A DNA stretch of 64,000 bases from Mortierella alpina. Taxonomy: Eukaryota > Mortierellomycota > Mortierellomycetes > Mortierellales > Mortierellaceae. This document shows positions 1-9,872 of the stretch, piece after piece. The stretch covers positions 620,001 through 684,000 of the forward strand of contig JANATF010000011.1 of assembly GCA_029449245.1 (NCBI GenBank), in the 5' to 3' direction. Both the position numbers and the translations under genes were made by a program. The notes under the pieces were generated by a model. The model was not told the DNA's origin. It saw only the letters and a program-made list of their open reading frames with translations, and did not search any database. Position 1 is the stretch's first letter, and every line of letters starts with the position of its first letter.

Positions 1-308
1 CCTTCCTCTGTAAAGTCCTCAAAGGCGTAGGCTGATTTCCTGGACTCTAGAATCTGCTTCACCATCAGCTCCCGTTCCGCCTCGTTCTTGGATGCGTGCT
101 CGGACTGGTCGACGGATGAGACGGCAGATTCTTCAGGGCGGAACATTCTTGTCAGAGCCAGCAAGGAAATCACACACAGGCCAATGAGGATAAAGAGCCT
201 GCCAGGGCTGATGCGGCGTGCCTGAGCGAGGGCTGACGAGAGTCCTGGTTTCCGGATGCTGCCAGCAGCATGGAAGGGCAGGCTGTTGCCGTTGGTGTTC
301 CTGTTCAT
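1..308 (-). CDS. N-terminal part of a type II membrane protein, runs off the left edge
   Basis: An ATG at 308 opens a frame that stays open for 102 codons to the window edge. The first ~35 residues are basic and Ser/Ala rich. They are followed by one strong hydrophobic segment at about residues 36-52 (core RLFILIGLCVISLLALTRMF) and then an acidic, charged stem. A short cytoplasmic tail, one signal anchor and a lumenal stem is the usual start of a Golgi or ER glycosyltransferase or glycosidase, but the catalytic part lies outside the window, so no family can be named. It is divergent from the DIB1 gene and shares the ~600-bp region between them. The call as a real gene rests on the coherent topology and the sensible start; function is unknown. 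Confidence 0.6.
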   Translation of the reverse strand, partial: MNRNTNGNSLPFHAAGSIRKPGLSSALAQARRISPGRLFILIGLCVISLLALTRMFRPEESAVSSVDQSEHASKNEAERELMVKQILESRKSAYAFEDFTEE

Positions 309-905
309 GTTTGTGGTCTGTCACGCCAAGCGGATACTCTTGCCCAGGGGGGGGGAGGGTGTGGATGAGCGCACTGATGAAGAGTGTGGAGAGAAGAAGA
401 ATCTGATGAGGGATGGAATACACAGGGGGTACTATGATATGCAGCGGAGAGAAGAGCAGGGAGAGAGCGACGAGCAGGAGGACGAGAAGTGGGGAAAGGG
501 GAGGCCACAGAGGGACAGACAGAGAGACAGACAGAGAGACAGACAGAGAGACAGAGAGAGACCGGGTCAAGAGGCGGAAGGGGGGGTGGGGGATTGTATG
601 GCGATACGCTGCTACGCTGCTATGCTGCTATGCTGCTATGCTGCCTGACGGGGATCCGCTGGATGCACGGCTGAGGATGAGAGAGGGACGGGGGGACGGG
701 GGGCCCTTGATCCTTCAGGAGATATCTGCAGAATGCAGTCTGCATTCCAATTGGTGGCTGCAATAAGCCACATCCTCCCTCTGCCCGACTCCGCAAGCCA
801 GCCGCTGCGGCCAGTTTTTGCACACCTCTGCAATCACACCCCACCCTCTCGGCACCCAGGAACGCGGCAGGATCTCATTCGACACCACAACAACCGTCCG
901 TCTTC
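309..905. other. Divergent intergenic region with two microsatellites
   Basis: This region separates the left-edge membrane protein from DIB1. It is purine-rich on the plus strand and holds a GACAGACAGA-type microsatellite at about 520-565 and a GCTGCTATGCT repeat at about 608-645. Several reading frames stay open only because of the repeats. It probably contains both promoters; no TATA box was recognised. Confidence 0.5.
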
Positions 906-1334
906 ATGTCCTACTTCCTCCCCCATCTCACAAACGGCTGGCAGGTCGACCAGGCCATCCTGTCCGAGGAAGATCGCGTCGTGATCATCCGCTTCGGCAC
1001 CGACTGGGATCCCATCTGCATGCAAATGGACGAGCTCCTCTACTCCGTGGCCGAAAAGATCAAAAACTTTGCCGTCATCTACCTGGTCGATATCACAGAG
1101 GTCCCCGACTTCAACAAGATGTACGAGTTGTACGACCCCTGCACAACCATGTTCTTCTTTAGAAACAAGCATATCATGGTCGATCTCGGCACAGGAAACA
1201 ACAACAAGATCAACTGGGCTCTGGACAGCAAACAGGAGCTGATCGACATTGTAGAGACCGTCTTCAGAGGCGCAAGAAAGGGACGGGGTCTGGTCGTTTC
1301 GCCAAAGGACTACTCAACAAAGTACAAATATTGA
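906..1334 (+). CDS. DIB1: U5 snRNP 15-kDa thioredoxin-like protein (Dib1/TXNL4A)
   Basis: This is a complete intronless gene of 142 residues, the standard length of the family. The protein starts MSYFLPHLTNGWQVDQAI and ends PKDYSTKYKY, and it follows human TXNL4A nearly residue by residue, including DITEVPDFNKMYELYDPC and the FFFRNKH and GTGNNNKINW stretches. Dib1 has a thioredoxin fold without the CXXC redox pair. It sits in the U4/U6.U5 tri-snRNP, where it helps keep the spliceosome inactive before activation. The ATG is fixed by conservation from residue 2. The gene is divergent from the left-edge membrane protein. The family assignment is very secure; the role is taken from the family. 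Confidence 0.98.
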   Translation: MSYFLPHLTNGWQVDQAILSEEDRVVIIRFGTDWDPICMQMDELLYSVAEKIKNFAVIYLVDITEVPDFNKMYELYDPCTTMFFFRNKHIMVDLGTGNNNKINWALDSKQELIDIVETVFRGARKGRGLVVSPKDYSTKYKY

Positions 1335-2240
1335 GAACCCCCCTGTCACCTCGCACATGGAGTTCCGCCGCATTCAACCTCTCCTCGGTTATTACATTTT
1401 ATCTCTCCTTCGCTCTCCATATCACTACGCCGCCCCTGTCAGGACCAACATTATCTATCCACCCGCAGCATTAGCAGGATGGACAGGACCAATGTCGACT
1501 CTCGTGCAACATCGTACTCAACCTTGCCCCTTCAGCACCTAGTCAGCGGATCAGAAGCGAGCTGAAGATGTCATCCTTCAAACCAGCAATAAAAACAACT
1601 GTACCATACGGGCACATGTGCCCACTACTACTTGCGGACTCGACCATCCGTTTCCAGAAGGCAATTTGTAATGGTCAGGATCGCTGACGAAGGAGTCTAC
1701 CGTAAATCCTGGGTACGAGAAGGTGGCCTTGGGAACAATGATACTTAGGGTGGCGAACCCCTTCAGCGTTTAATCCAGCTCAGTGGCCCACAGATTGGAT
1801 GGTTCCATATCGAGTAGAGGCATTTACCATATTGTTGACTTTGTTGCGGTGATGGAAGAGGAAATCCAGTGGCGATACTTGTCAACGGGGACAACTGCAT
1901 AGAACAGGTAACAACAAACCTCCGAAGCTGACCGAAAAGGTGTTGCTCTCCATGCAAACTTTGTGGCACGGGCCGACCCTCTCCAGTCTCTTACAATTGA
2001 GGGCGTGCGGTGGACGCCAAAACCGACACGCGTTAGTGTTGTTTGGCGGGCTGGCGAGCAACACATGTACCCTGGTCTACAAAAAGCACCTATTTCAGCA
2101 CTCAGTTGGCATAACTGGCCACCATTTCTTTTCGTATATTTAAAGGGCTCTTGTGAAATCGCACCTCTCCGACATCTCGCACTTTTCAGCACAATCCAGC
2201 AACTCTTAGCCACCACCCATCAGAAACAACCAAAAAGATC
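1335..2240. other. Intergenic region after DIB1, mostly featureless
   Basis: No supported gene. The first part is the DIB1 3' flank. The last ~110 bp carry the TATA box of the first MSIFK gene. Short open frames here overlap each other on both strands, are not protein-like and lack recognisable motifs. Confidence 0.45.
2135..2144 (+). promoter_or_regulatory. TATA box of the first MSIFK small gene
   Basis: The sequence TATATTTAAA lies about 100 bp before the ATG at 2241. The second MSIFK gene has a TATA box at the same distance, which supports both small genes as real transcription units. Confidence 0.6.
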
Positions 2241-2423
2241 ATGTCCATCTTCAAGATGTTCACCAAGAACAAGCCTGCGTCTGTTGCCTCGAGCTCGACC
2301 CACACTCCACGATCATCCCTTCAAAGTCCTCGCGCTATCCAGCGTGTCAAGATGACCCCTGAAGAAGCCCTTGACAAGCTCTATCAGACTATGCTCCCCA
2401 ATGCGGGTCCGTTCATCCGATAA
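2241..2423 (+). CDS. 60-residue protein of unknown function, MSIFK family copy 1
   Basis: A complete short reading frame. The protein begins MSIFKMFTKNK, has a Ser/Pro/Thr-rich centre and ends with a helical segment, TPEEALDKLYQTML. There is no signal peptide or membrane segment, so it is probably a small cytosolic or nuclear protein. A TATA box lies ~100 bp upstream. A second gene 1.2 kb downstream begins MSIFKFFNNIK and has the same TATA spacing, so the two look like diverged duplicates. I do not recognise a characterised family. The shared N-terminus plus shared promoter layout argue for real genes despite the length. Confidence 0.55.
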   Translation: MSIFKMFTKNKPASVASSSTHTPRSSLQSPRAIQRVKMTPEEALDKLYQTMLPNAGPFIR

Positions 2424-3485
2424 GAAAGTTCCGTCTTGGATACCTATGCTACCTTGTAGCAGCCAGTGACTCGTCCACGAGCAAAATCTGTTAAATAAAA
2501 ACTCATACACACGAGTCAACACTATTGGTAAGCGGGTGGTATGTGCACTCGTGACACCATGGCAGCTGTAGGGTTTTTCAAAATGGGTCAGAGTGGTTAG
2601 ACATGTTTGTGAATTGACGGCGTGTCGGAGAGGAGCGAAGTGCAGCGCAGTCCAAATAATCCAGAGTCATGAAAATTAGAAAGGAGGCGGTGCGCCTCCT
2701 ACTTTACCCAACAAGGTTGAGCGCTTGAAGGGGTCAAGAAGACGGAACGCGACTTTGAGAAAAGATGATGTGTCTTATCCTCAGAACCCGGCGCGTGCCT
2801 GACTAATTCCTGAATAGCCCGTACAGCTCAGCAGGTTCATAGTAGGTACACAAAATATACCTATTGCCGACATTGTGTCCCATCTATCCATCCACACAAC
2901 TACGCATCCATCTCGCATCTCCACCCACTCAAACCACCTACAGCAACAGGAACGTTCTGGCCATCTCGAACGCAGGGCCCTGCTCAACTCTTTGTCTCTG
3001 CCGTCGTCGTCATCTTCTTCATTGTCATTGCGACCCGGGGCTCAAGTTCACCAAACCCAGGACACAAAGTGAGCCGCCATTGGAACTTGAATACCAGCAA
3101 GTGTCCAAGAATGTTCGACTCGTACCGCAAGATTTGGCCCTCTGCAAAGCTACGGAGGATGTCATACCGTCTATAGTACAGGCTTGTGCTTTGTCAACAC
3201 CATTGCGCGATCTATGCTTACAAAAATAAAAAACAGGGGTGCCTACATTACTCACCCAAAAATCATACGGAGGGAGATTTTTAAGATTGCGGCGCAATTG
3301 AATGTGTCTCCTTTGTTTTGGTTCAGCTTGGCGCAGCGGATGACACGACTTTACGTAGGGCGCGTACTCGGGAGGAATTGTATAAAAGAGACCTGTTGCC
3401 TAAACTCTTAAGAGAATAGCAGCCAAGAAACATTATTGATAGACCCTAGAGCATACCTTCCCCCCCTCTCCATCTTGCAGTTACC
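2424..3485. other. Intergenic region between the two MSIFK genes
   Basis: No gene I can support. A C-rich stretch around 2870-2960 keeps some frames open but shows no motif. The last ~110 bp hold the promoter of the second MSIFK gene. Confidence 0.4.
3381..3388 (+). promoter_or_regulatory. TATA box of the second MSIFK small gene
   Basis: TATAAAAG lies about 105 bp before the ATG at 3486, the same spacing as in copy 1. Confidence 0.6.
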
Positions 3486-3683
3486 ATGTCCATTTTCAAA
3501 TTCTTCAACAACATCAAGACCTCGTCTTCCTCGGCTTCATTACTACCTTCTAAATCCTCACAATCATTCGTCCCGGATGCAGGTTCGATCGTAGAGGGAG
3601 CATCCAATCTCGACAAAGTCAGCGAGTCCAAGACGCCGACGATGACTATGCGTCCTATCAGCAAAGTACAATGGCACTTTTAA
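3486..3683 (+). CDS. 65-residue protein of unknown function, MSIFK family copy 2
   Basis: A short gene whose protein begins MSIFKFFNNIKTSSSS and is Ser-rich. Together with the gene at 2241 it forms a local pair sharing the first five residues, the Phe-rich start, the Ser/Thr-rich middle and a TATA box at equal distance. The C-termini do not match. A different frame over about 3620-3690 gives an acidic tail ending in a stop, so an intron or a frameshift near the end is possible and the C-terminal part is uncertain. The function is not recognised. Confidence 0.5.
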   Translation: MSIFKFFNNIKTSSSSASLLPSKSSQSFVPDAGSIVEGASNLDKVSESKTPTMTMRPISKVQWHF

Positions 3684-3896
3684 GCGACTGACATATGTAA
3701 AGATCTCTGTCGACTCTTGGAAATCGGACCCATATTAGTACCCACTGGATCCGCACCGGCGAGTCTCGCTCCTAGGCAACTCACGTTTACACAATAAACA
3801 ATATGGTCTAAGCAGAATAGAGCACCTTCAGGGCACAGGCCTAAAGACTAGTCCTTTATTCATAGCTTTCTGCTAGTACTTGTACACGATGCTGGC

Positions 3897-5269
3897 TCAT
3901 GAAGCTTTAGCGAGGGCAATGCCGATCTGTGAGTTGTCCTTATCAAATACTACGTAATGGCTAGACATGAACGAGAGTCCCACCAAGACCTCTCCGTCTG
4001 TACCTCCGCCTGCAACTGCAACCACACACTCTTTGCTTCCGTGCGCCGTTTCCCCGAGATTTGCCAGATCCTTTGGGATGCTGAACTTTGCCCCATTAGC
4101 CAACGTGATGTCAATCGGTTGCACTGCCTCGCAGGGAATGCTCCAATAGTGTTTGTCAAAAACTTTTGCATCGGTGCGCCCTGAATAAAATCTTTCTATA
4201 TCCTGATTCCCAAGGATGATGAGAGAGGTGCCGCTGTCCATAATGCCTTTTAGACCTCTGCCACCGTCCGATTGAACATTCTTTGGGCTGCCCTTACCGA
4301 TCGTGGCATCCCCAAAGGTGATGCTTGTGATCTCAAAGAACCAAAATGTCTTGTTGGTGACTGGGGCGTATGTCATATCTCCAGCAGAGCGGTCTTGATT
4401 GATCCCTCCTAGCGTGATCTCCCCATGTCCTGTAGGCGGCAGGTAGAGAGAAAAAATGTTATTTTTGATTTTCCTTTGTTGGAATGCCGTATCCATAAAA
4501 GTCGGCGAGTTGCTCACGGAGATGGACTGGAAAGCCAAGCCCAACAAGCCAACAGGTGTCTTATTGTCTGCAGGGTTGATTGAGGTGACGCTATCAGCCA
4601 GTCCTATATGCTGTTCCAAAGCGACGATTCCAGCTATTTCAACGGTATCGCTATACACAATGCAGTTCGCAGAGGAGCCGTCGCCATATTTGATCTCATA
4701 GGACCGATCCAATTCGACGGCGGTTTTTGACTTGTCTGGGTCAACCTTGCCTTTGCCGCAAACTTGGGACTTGCAGCTCGTCGATGGCACCCATAGATCG
4801 GCTGACCCCTGGACAGGAACGAGTACAATTGTTAGGGTTGATGGGAGGAAAGGATGTTGATATTGGGGTCTCCACTAGTTAAAGGTATTTACGGTATCAA
4901 CAAGGAGCCGGAGACTCTGACTGGGAGTGCCGATGCCAACCTGGACAGAGAACTGTGTGTAATAAAAAGAGGTTGGTTAATAAACTATAAGAAATACACG
5001 TTCCTTGGCTTTATACACCATCAATCAAGTTTGGAAAAAAGTACAATGCTTCCATGATTCCGCAATGTCGTATGCATGTCAGTAGCATCTTGTCTTCGCT
5101 GAAACGGCCAAACCGAGTTTTTTGAACTCGCAGTGTTGAGATTGCGCCTCAAAGGTAGTGTGATAACGCCTCCACTCGCAACAGAGCGCTTGTACTCTGG
5201 GACGACGGGTGATGCGGATGCTACGACCGCTGTGGCCAAGACTATCGCCACGAACAGATTCGCTTTCAT
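3897..5269 (-). CDS. Secreted pepsin-like aspartic protease (family A1), three exons
   Basis: Exons are 5269-5045, 4952-4893 and 4808-3897, all with GT-AG introns in phase 0, giving about 398 residues. Exon 1 encodes a signal peptide (MKANLFVAIVLATAVVASA) and a propeptide with basic sites. Exon 2 encodes the flap-side strand VGIGTPSQ and ends in LLVDT. Exon 3 starts GSADLWVP, so the first catalytic motif is rebuilt as DTGSADLWVP across the intron. The second catalytic Asp is in IMDSGTSLI. Length and motif spacing are normal for fungal extracellular or vacuolar pepsins. It probably acts as an acid endopeptidase after secretion and propeptide removal. The catalytic residues are visible; the location is inferred from the signal peptide. 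Confidence 0.93.
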
Positions 5270-5389
5270 GAGGGGTAATGGATAGAGGTTGAAGTTGAAA
5301 AGTGAGAGACGTTGAAGGGACACATCATGGTGACAACTGAATTGCATCCGGGCAAAAAACACATTCGAACACTTACACAGTCTATGCCC

Positions 5390-5440
5390 TTTACGTGTTC
5401 AAGTCCGTTACGTTTTCAAGTCCTTTACGTGTTCAAGTCC
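5390..5440. repeat. Triple 17-bp tandem repeat
   Basis: Three consecutive copies of a unit close to TTTACGTGTTCAAGTCC, the middle copy with two changes. The array lies upstream of the aspartic protease gene, about 120-170 bp before its ATG, so it may sit in that promoter. No function can be assigned. Confidence 0.7.
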
Positions 5441-7580
5441 ATGCCCCTTCCTGGTCACCTATGAAAGGGTGTTTGCGTCCGAAGTGAACTGGACTGAGCA
5501 CGTAATACCCTTGATTTTCGAATGACCTGAAAAGGTGCTTGTGGTTTTTATGCAATCAACATTTTGACGCGTTCCTTTTTTTTATGGAAATAGACATGGA
5601 GACGCTTGCGCCGTGGCTAACTATGATGTGTATGTGTCAAAGGCTACGTTTACGCGCCGCGTCGACGGAGTATCTATGCAGTTTGAGAAGCGAAGTTATA
5701 CGCCGTTTGGAGCAATGCTTTCATCCATCTACTTGACACGCAGTGACATACAGACGGCGATCCAGGTCCCTCAGTTACGGCTGAGGCATATATCTTGTGT
5801 CTGAGACAGTTTTTTAGCCAAGTACTGCCAGCAATGCTGTCCATGCCTCTATTTCACCATTGTTTCTTTGGTGCCCATCGCTGGAGTTACCATCCACCGG
5901 TTTCGTTATGTTCAGATTAACGAACGTACATGTACGCCCATACACCCCTTTCCAACAGCTCTCACGGCGTATCGCTGGGCGCCTCCTAGAAACTCCATAG
6001 AGCATTGCCATCGTGCGTGCAGCTATCCAATAAGGACAGCCCTCAATTGCCTGACCGATCCGTGAGACACGTATGCTTATCAGCATGGACGTCCTTAAGA
6101 ATAACACTTTGTCTGCAAGCTGCAGGCTGAAGGCGTTTTTTTGTAACTGGACCAGATTTCACGCTAAAAAAAAAGACGAGCCTTGTTCGGAATTCCATGG
6201 GCGCGCTCTCTAGTGAATGTAGGTTGTCTAGGTCTTGGAGGTAAGTGATCCAGGACTAGTGCAATGCCAAACTCGTGGTTTTTTCGGACAAGGCTTCGTC
6301 CAGACGGCCAACGGCCAAGGCTAAGGTACGAAAGAGAAAAATGAAAGCGCGGTGGAACGGCAGAACAGGGGGGGATCCCAAAGCGCGGGTTTACTTCACC
6401 ATTTTTGACGCCCATACCTCTTTACATCATTCATGCCTTAATCCTCCCCCCTTATCGCGCTCTCTTTGAAAGGCAGTACTTGGTGGGCCTGTGTTGTGTG
6501 ATGAATACCGGAGAACTGCCACGTACAACAGGCGGATTTGACCACTCACACTGAGGCAGACTAGTTTCGTTGCAACAAGACACTATCGCATTGAGTCTTC
6601 GATATAGAAAAAGGAAAAAAATGGCAGCTATCATTGCCCCACAAGCTAAACCCCTGAGCTGAAGATGCTTGTCACCGTTTAGGGAGGCCAAAGGGCACCA
6701 GAGCAGATGCAAACGACAAAACACAAGCAACCTCAACAACAACAACGACAACAACGACAACATTGATAACATTGTTGTATTAAAAACTGTGCTCTAGCCA
6801 TCCTCTCAAGGCTCATAATTCTTTAATGCCCCTGCCCTTGCTCATCCTGTGCTTACCCAAGAACGAGTACTTGGCTGTTGCTATGTTGACAATGGACAAA
6901 TCAGAAGAGCCAGCAACATTTTTCCAATGGCTCGACCCTAGGAACGACAAGTGGCCAGAACGACAGAGGTCGAGAGCTTGCCCTTGCGTTTACTTCACTT
7001 TCATTCTTTCAAGAAAACGTTGATAACGAAACGAAAGAAGAGTGGGTGGCGACTTTGTTTGGTGTATTCGGCCAGCAACCATTTGTTTGTAAAAGTGAGG
7101 ATCTGGAAATCTATTCTTGATCGACTGATGCTGGGTCGTACACAGTGCCTAGAAGAAGACAGGTTTGACAGGTTTGATGAAGGAAAACACTAAAAGGTTT
7201 TGGACTCTTGTCAGTTCCTCATCTGATCCAACCGAGAGGGATGGAGGAAAGGTAGTCAAAGCAAGTACTCCTTGCATTAAAGGCAATGCATGTACTCCTT
7301 ACATTAAAGCTCCAATTCGTCAGCGATTAGACAGACCATGTCTAATACGCAGGTGCTATGGAGGGAGGGAGAGGGGAGGTTATACGTGGGCTGTATTCAG
7401 TTGTAGGTCGAGTTTGCCTGCGCAAAAGTCAGTTCAAAAAGATGAGATGTGCGCGTGCATATTTTTTCTTTTAGAGCATTTACGAGGTCAGTGATACAAC
7501 GGAACTGTTGACCGATGCGTAAGGCAACGGTGGAGACTGCACAGACAGAACATAGGAAACACCATGCGCCCATGCATCAG

Positions 7581-8030
7581 CTACGGGTGAGCGTCGTATA
7601 GGCTGTTCCTGAATTGTGCCTTTGTTTGGAGTTGAGCACTCGGATGATCGGACGTGTCCATCTGTGTTTCTCTGCCTGAAAAAGGTATCCACGAAAGGGT
7701 ATGAAGCATCTGTTCAATGTCGGCGTGATGCAAACAATCGTCAGCTGCAGTTAAGAGCTCTCCTTCTTTCTCCACCTTGTCGATGTAAAACTCCTCTACA
7801 TACCAAGCCGGGCCAGATGAGACGGAATGAACATGGAGTCCAGCATCCTTGCCGCATGCTGACCGCATTCTGCACCCGTGGACGACAGCCAAGGCGGGAT
7901 CATGGGTGAGCAAGCGATCTTATACCTCCAGTTTGACAAGTAGGACCAACCTTATCGAGACAAAGTGAAACATCGAAAAAGTCCATGGCACAGTCATGTA
8001 TATTCCAGAGAGGCGATGTGTGTGCGTTGG
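7581..8030 (-). pseudogene. Possible coding remnant, unrecognised
   Basis: On the minus strand a ~110-codon frame (7913-7581) has protein-like composition (for example SSGPAWYVEEFYIDKVEKEG). Another frame just upstream (about 8020-7920) also reads like protein (IHDCAMDFFDVSLCLDKV). The two are in different frames, and I could not find a convincing start or a clean GT-AG intron to join them. It may be a decayed gene or transposon fragment, or chance. I do not recognise the family. Confidence 0.22.
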
Positions 8031-9325
8031 ATGTTCATGCAAGGCTATGCATGACAGACATGACATCAACTCAAGGGCTAATGTGTTCTAAGGCATAGTT
8101 CATGTCGCACACATGGAGGGACTTGTGCATGTCTAGAGATGGGGGCCTCCATCAAGGCATATGATGGCACTCAGACGGATTAAAGTGTCGGCCTCGTTGC
8201 ACCTCCTGGTTGGCTTTTTGCTGGATGGATGTCCTTTGACCGGCATGTGACATAGACCAAAGTTGAGCACTGCTGAAACTTGCCAGAAACAGGTGCGGGC
8301 GCGAGCAGTGGAGATCGGTGCCGCTGTCATAGCGACAGTCAGGGTTGAAAAAAAAAATCCTGAATCCTGCAAAGAAGACAGTACCACTGGCGGGGTACCG
8401 ACAGAGTAAAGAGAGTTGGAGATTGAGTGGGCTGGTAGGACAACACGGGCTGCGCTGACCAACCACAGCGTCGGACGCACCTGACAACGAGATTTTGCTC
8501 GATTGGCTCTGGATCTTTCAAAGGGTCTGCGACTGGCTCCTCTGCGGCCGGCTCTCGCAGGGTAAATCTTGCTCGCCTTCGCACTCGCACCCGTACTCTA
8601 TCGCTCATACCACCTCGCACATCGCCCTCCATCCTCGGCGGTCCCCTTTTCTTCGAGTTCCGCACGGCTCGTCCTTGCAAGACCCAGGCCCACACACCAG
8701 ACCAGACCAGACCACGCCAGAAGGCCAAAAAGTCCATAAAATTGCAAGGGCAAACCTTGCTCCCCCTCCAACCGTAACCTTTATCTCTCTTACCCTCTTT
8801 GTGCTCAAATTTTTTTTCCTCAACACCTTGTCATACCCCCACGAGAGTACTCATTTCTCTCTGTGCTCTTATATTAAACCACCCTTTTCCGCCGCCCATC
8901 CCATTCTATCTCTCTCCTCACCGCCTCAACCGCCCTTCTTCCTCCGCTCAGCTTCCTGGACACTTGCGTATTTGTTTTCCTTTGTGTTTGTTGGTGCTTG
9001 TGCTTGTGTTTACGATAATCGGTCGTTTCGCCCTTTTGTGCAAACGAACACTATCTCTTGGTCGTCCTCTGTCGCCATTGCTCTCTTCGGTCTTCTCCGC
9101 TCTCTTGCTTCTTTCCTTCGGCTTGACACCTTAGCTCCACCCCTACCCCCTTTTAGTTTGTGTAATCGTGGTCCCTGCTTATATCGTCTCGTTCGCCGAC
9201 ATAAAAGCACACTAAACGTCGACCCAAGTACAACGCCAACGCCTGTCGCTTTCAAACCCTTGTCCTTCTGTCTTTCCAACCTTGTCGCCCTTTCAACCCT
9301 GCACTCCACCTTGTCAACACTGGAC

Positions 9326-9833
9326 ATGAATACCGACTACCCGCCTTATTACGCTTCCAAAATGAATCCCAATACAAGTCTTCATCCGGATATATATCAG
9401 CAACAACACAATCAACGACCAAAGAGCCCAATGGTAATACCCTGCGCCATCGAGTCATCGTAGCCTAGCACACGGTTAGCAGCAGAAGTCGCCGTGGCAC
9501 TGGCAGGGGAGGATTGAACTCCGCTGCCATGAAGGGATAGAGGGGAGCCCTTATGCCTATTTCTCCCAGCTCCCACTGTCACTCAAATGATTTTTAGTTC
9601 CCTCGTCTCTTTCATATGTCGCCTCTACTCTTTGCAGAGTATGAGAAAATGCAGGGATGTTCTTTCTCTGGGCCTCAACTAACCCTACTATTTTCTCCAA
9701 TTTTGTCTACGCCCATTGCCCTCGTCATATTACGACGTAAATGTATTAAAGCGTGATCTGTCGAGGAGTCAGCCGTTGCCCGACTCCTCGGAGTACTTGC
9801 CAGCGTACCATGATGCAAAGCTGTCGCTTGTAG

Positions 9834-9872
<39 letters not shown>

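Larger units (their letters stand above)
5270..9325. other. Long gene-poor stretch with short repeats
   Basis: About 4 kb without a gene I can support with confidence. It contains a triple 17-bp repeat at 5390-5440 (listed separately), two copies of a GTACTCCTT(G/A)CATTAAAG unit at about 7264-7307, CAA-rich sequence at about 6720-6770 and a weak coding-like remnant at 7581-8030. From 8500 to 9325 the plus strand is strongly C/T-rich; this is most simply the promoter and 5' leader of the LRR gene that follows. Confidence 0.5.

Noticed and set aside
8495-9325. A 277-codon open frame leading into the LRR gene start
   Set aside because: The sequence is C/T-rich, open in more than one frame, and its translation is Ser/Pro/Leu low complexity without motifs; it is better explained as a pyrimidine-rich promoter and leader.
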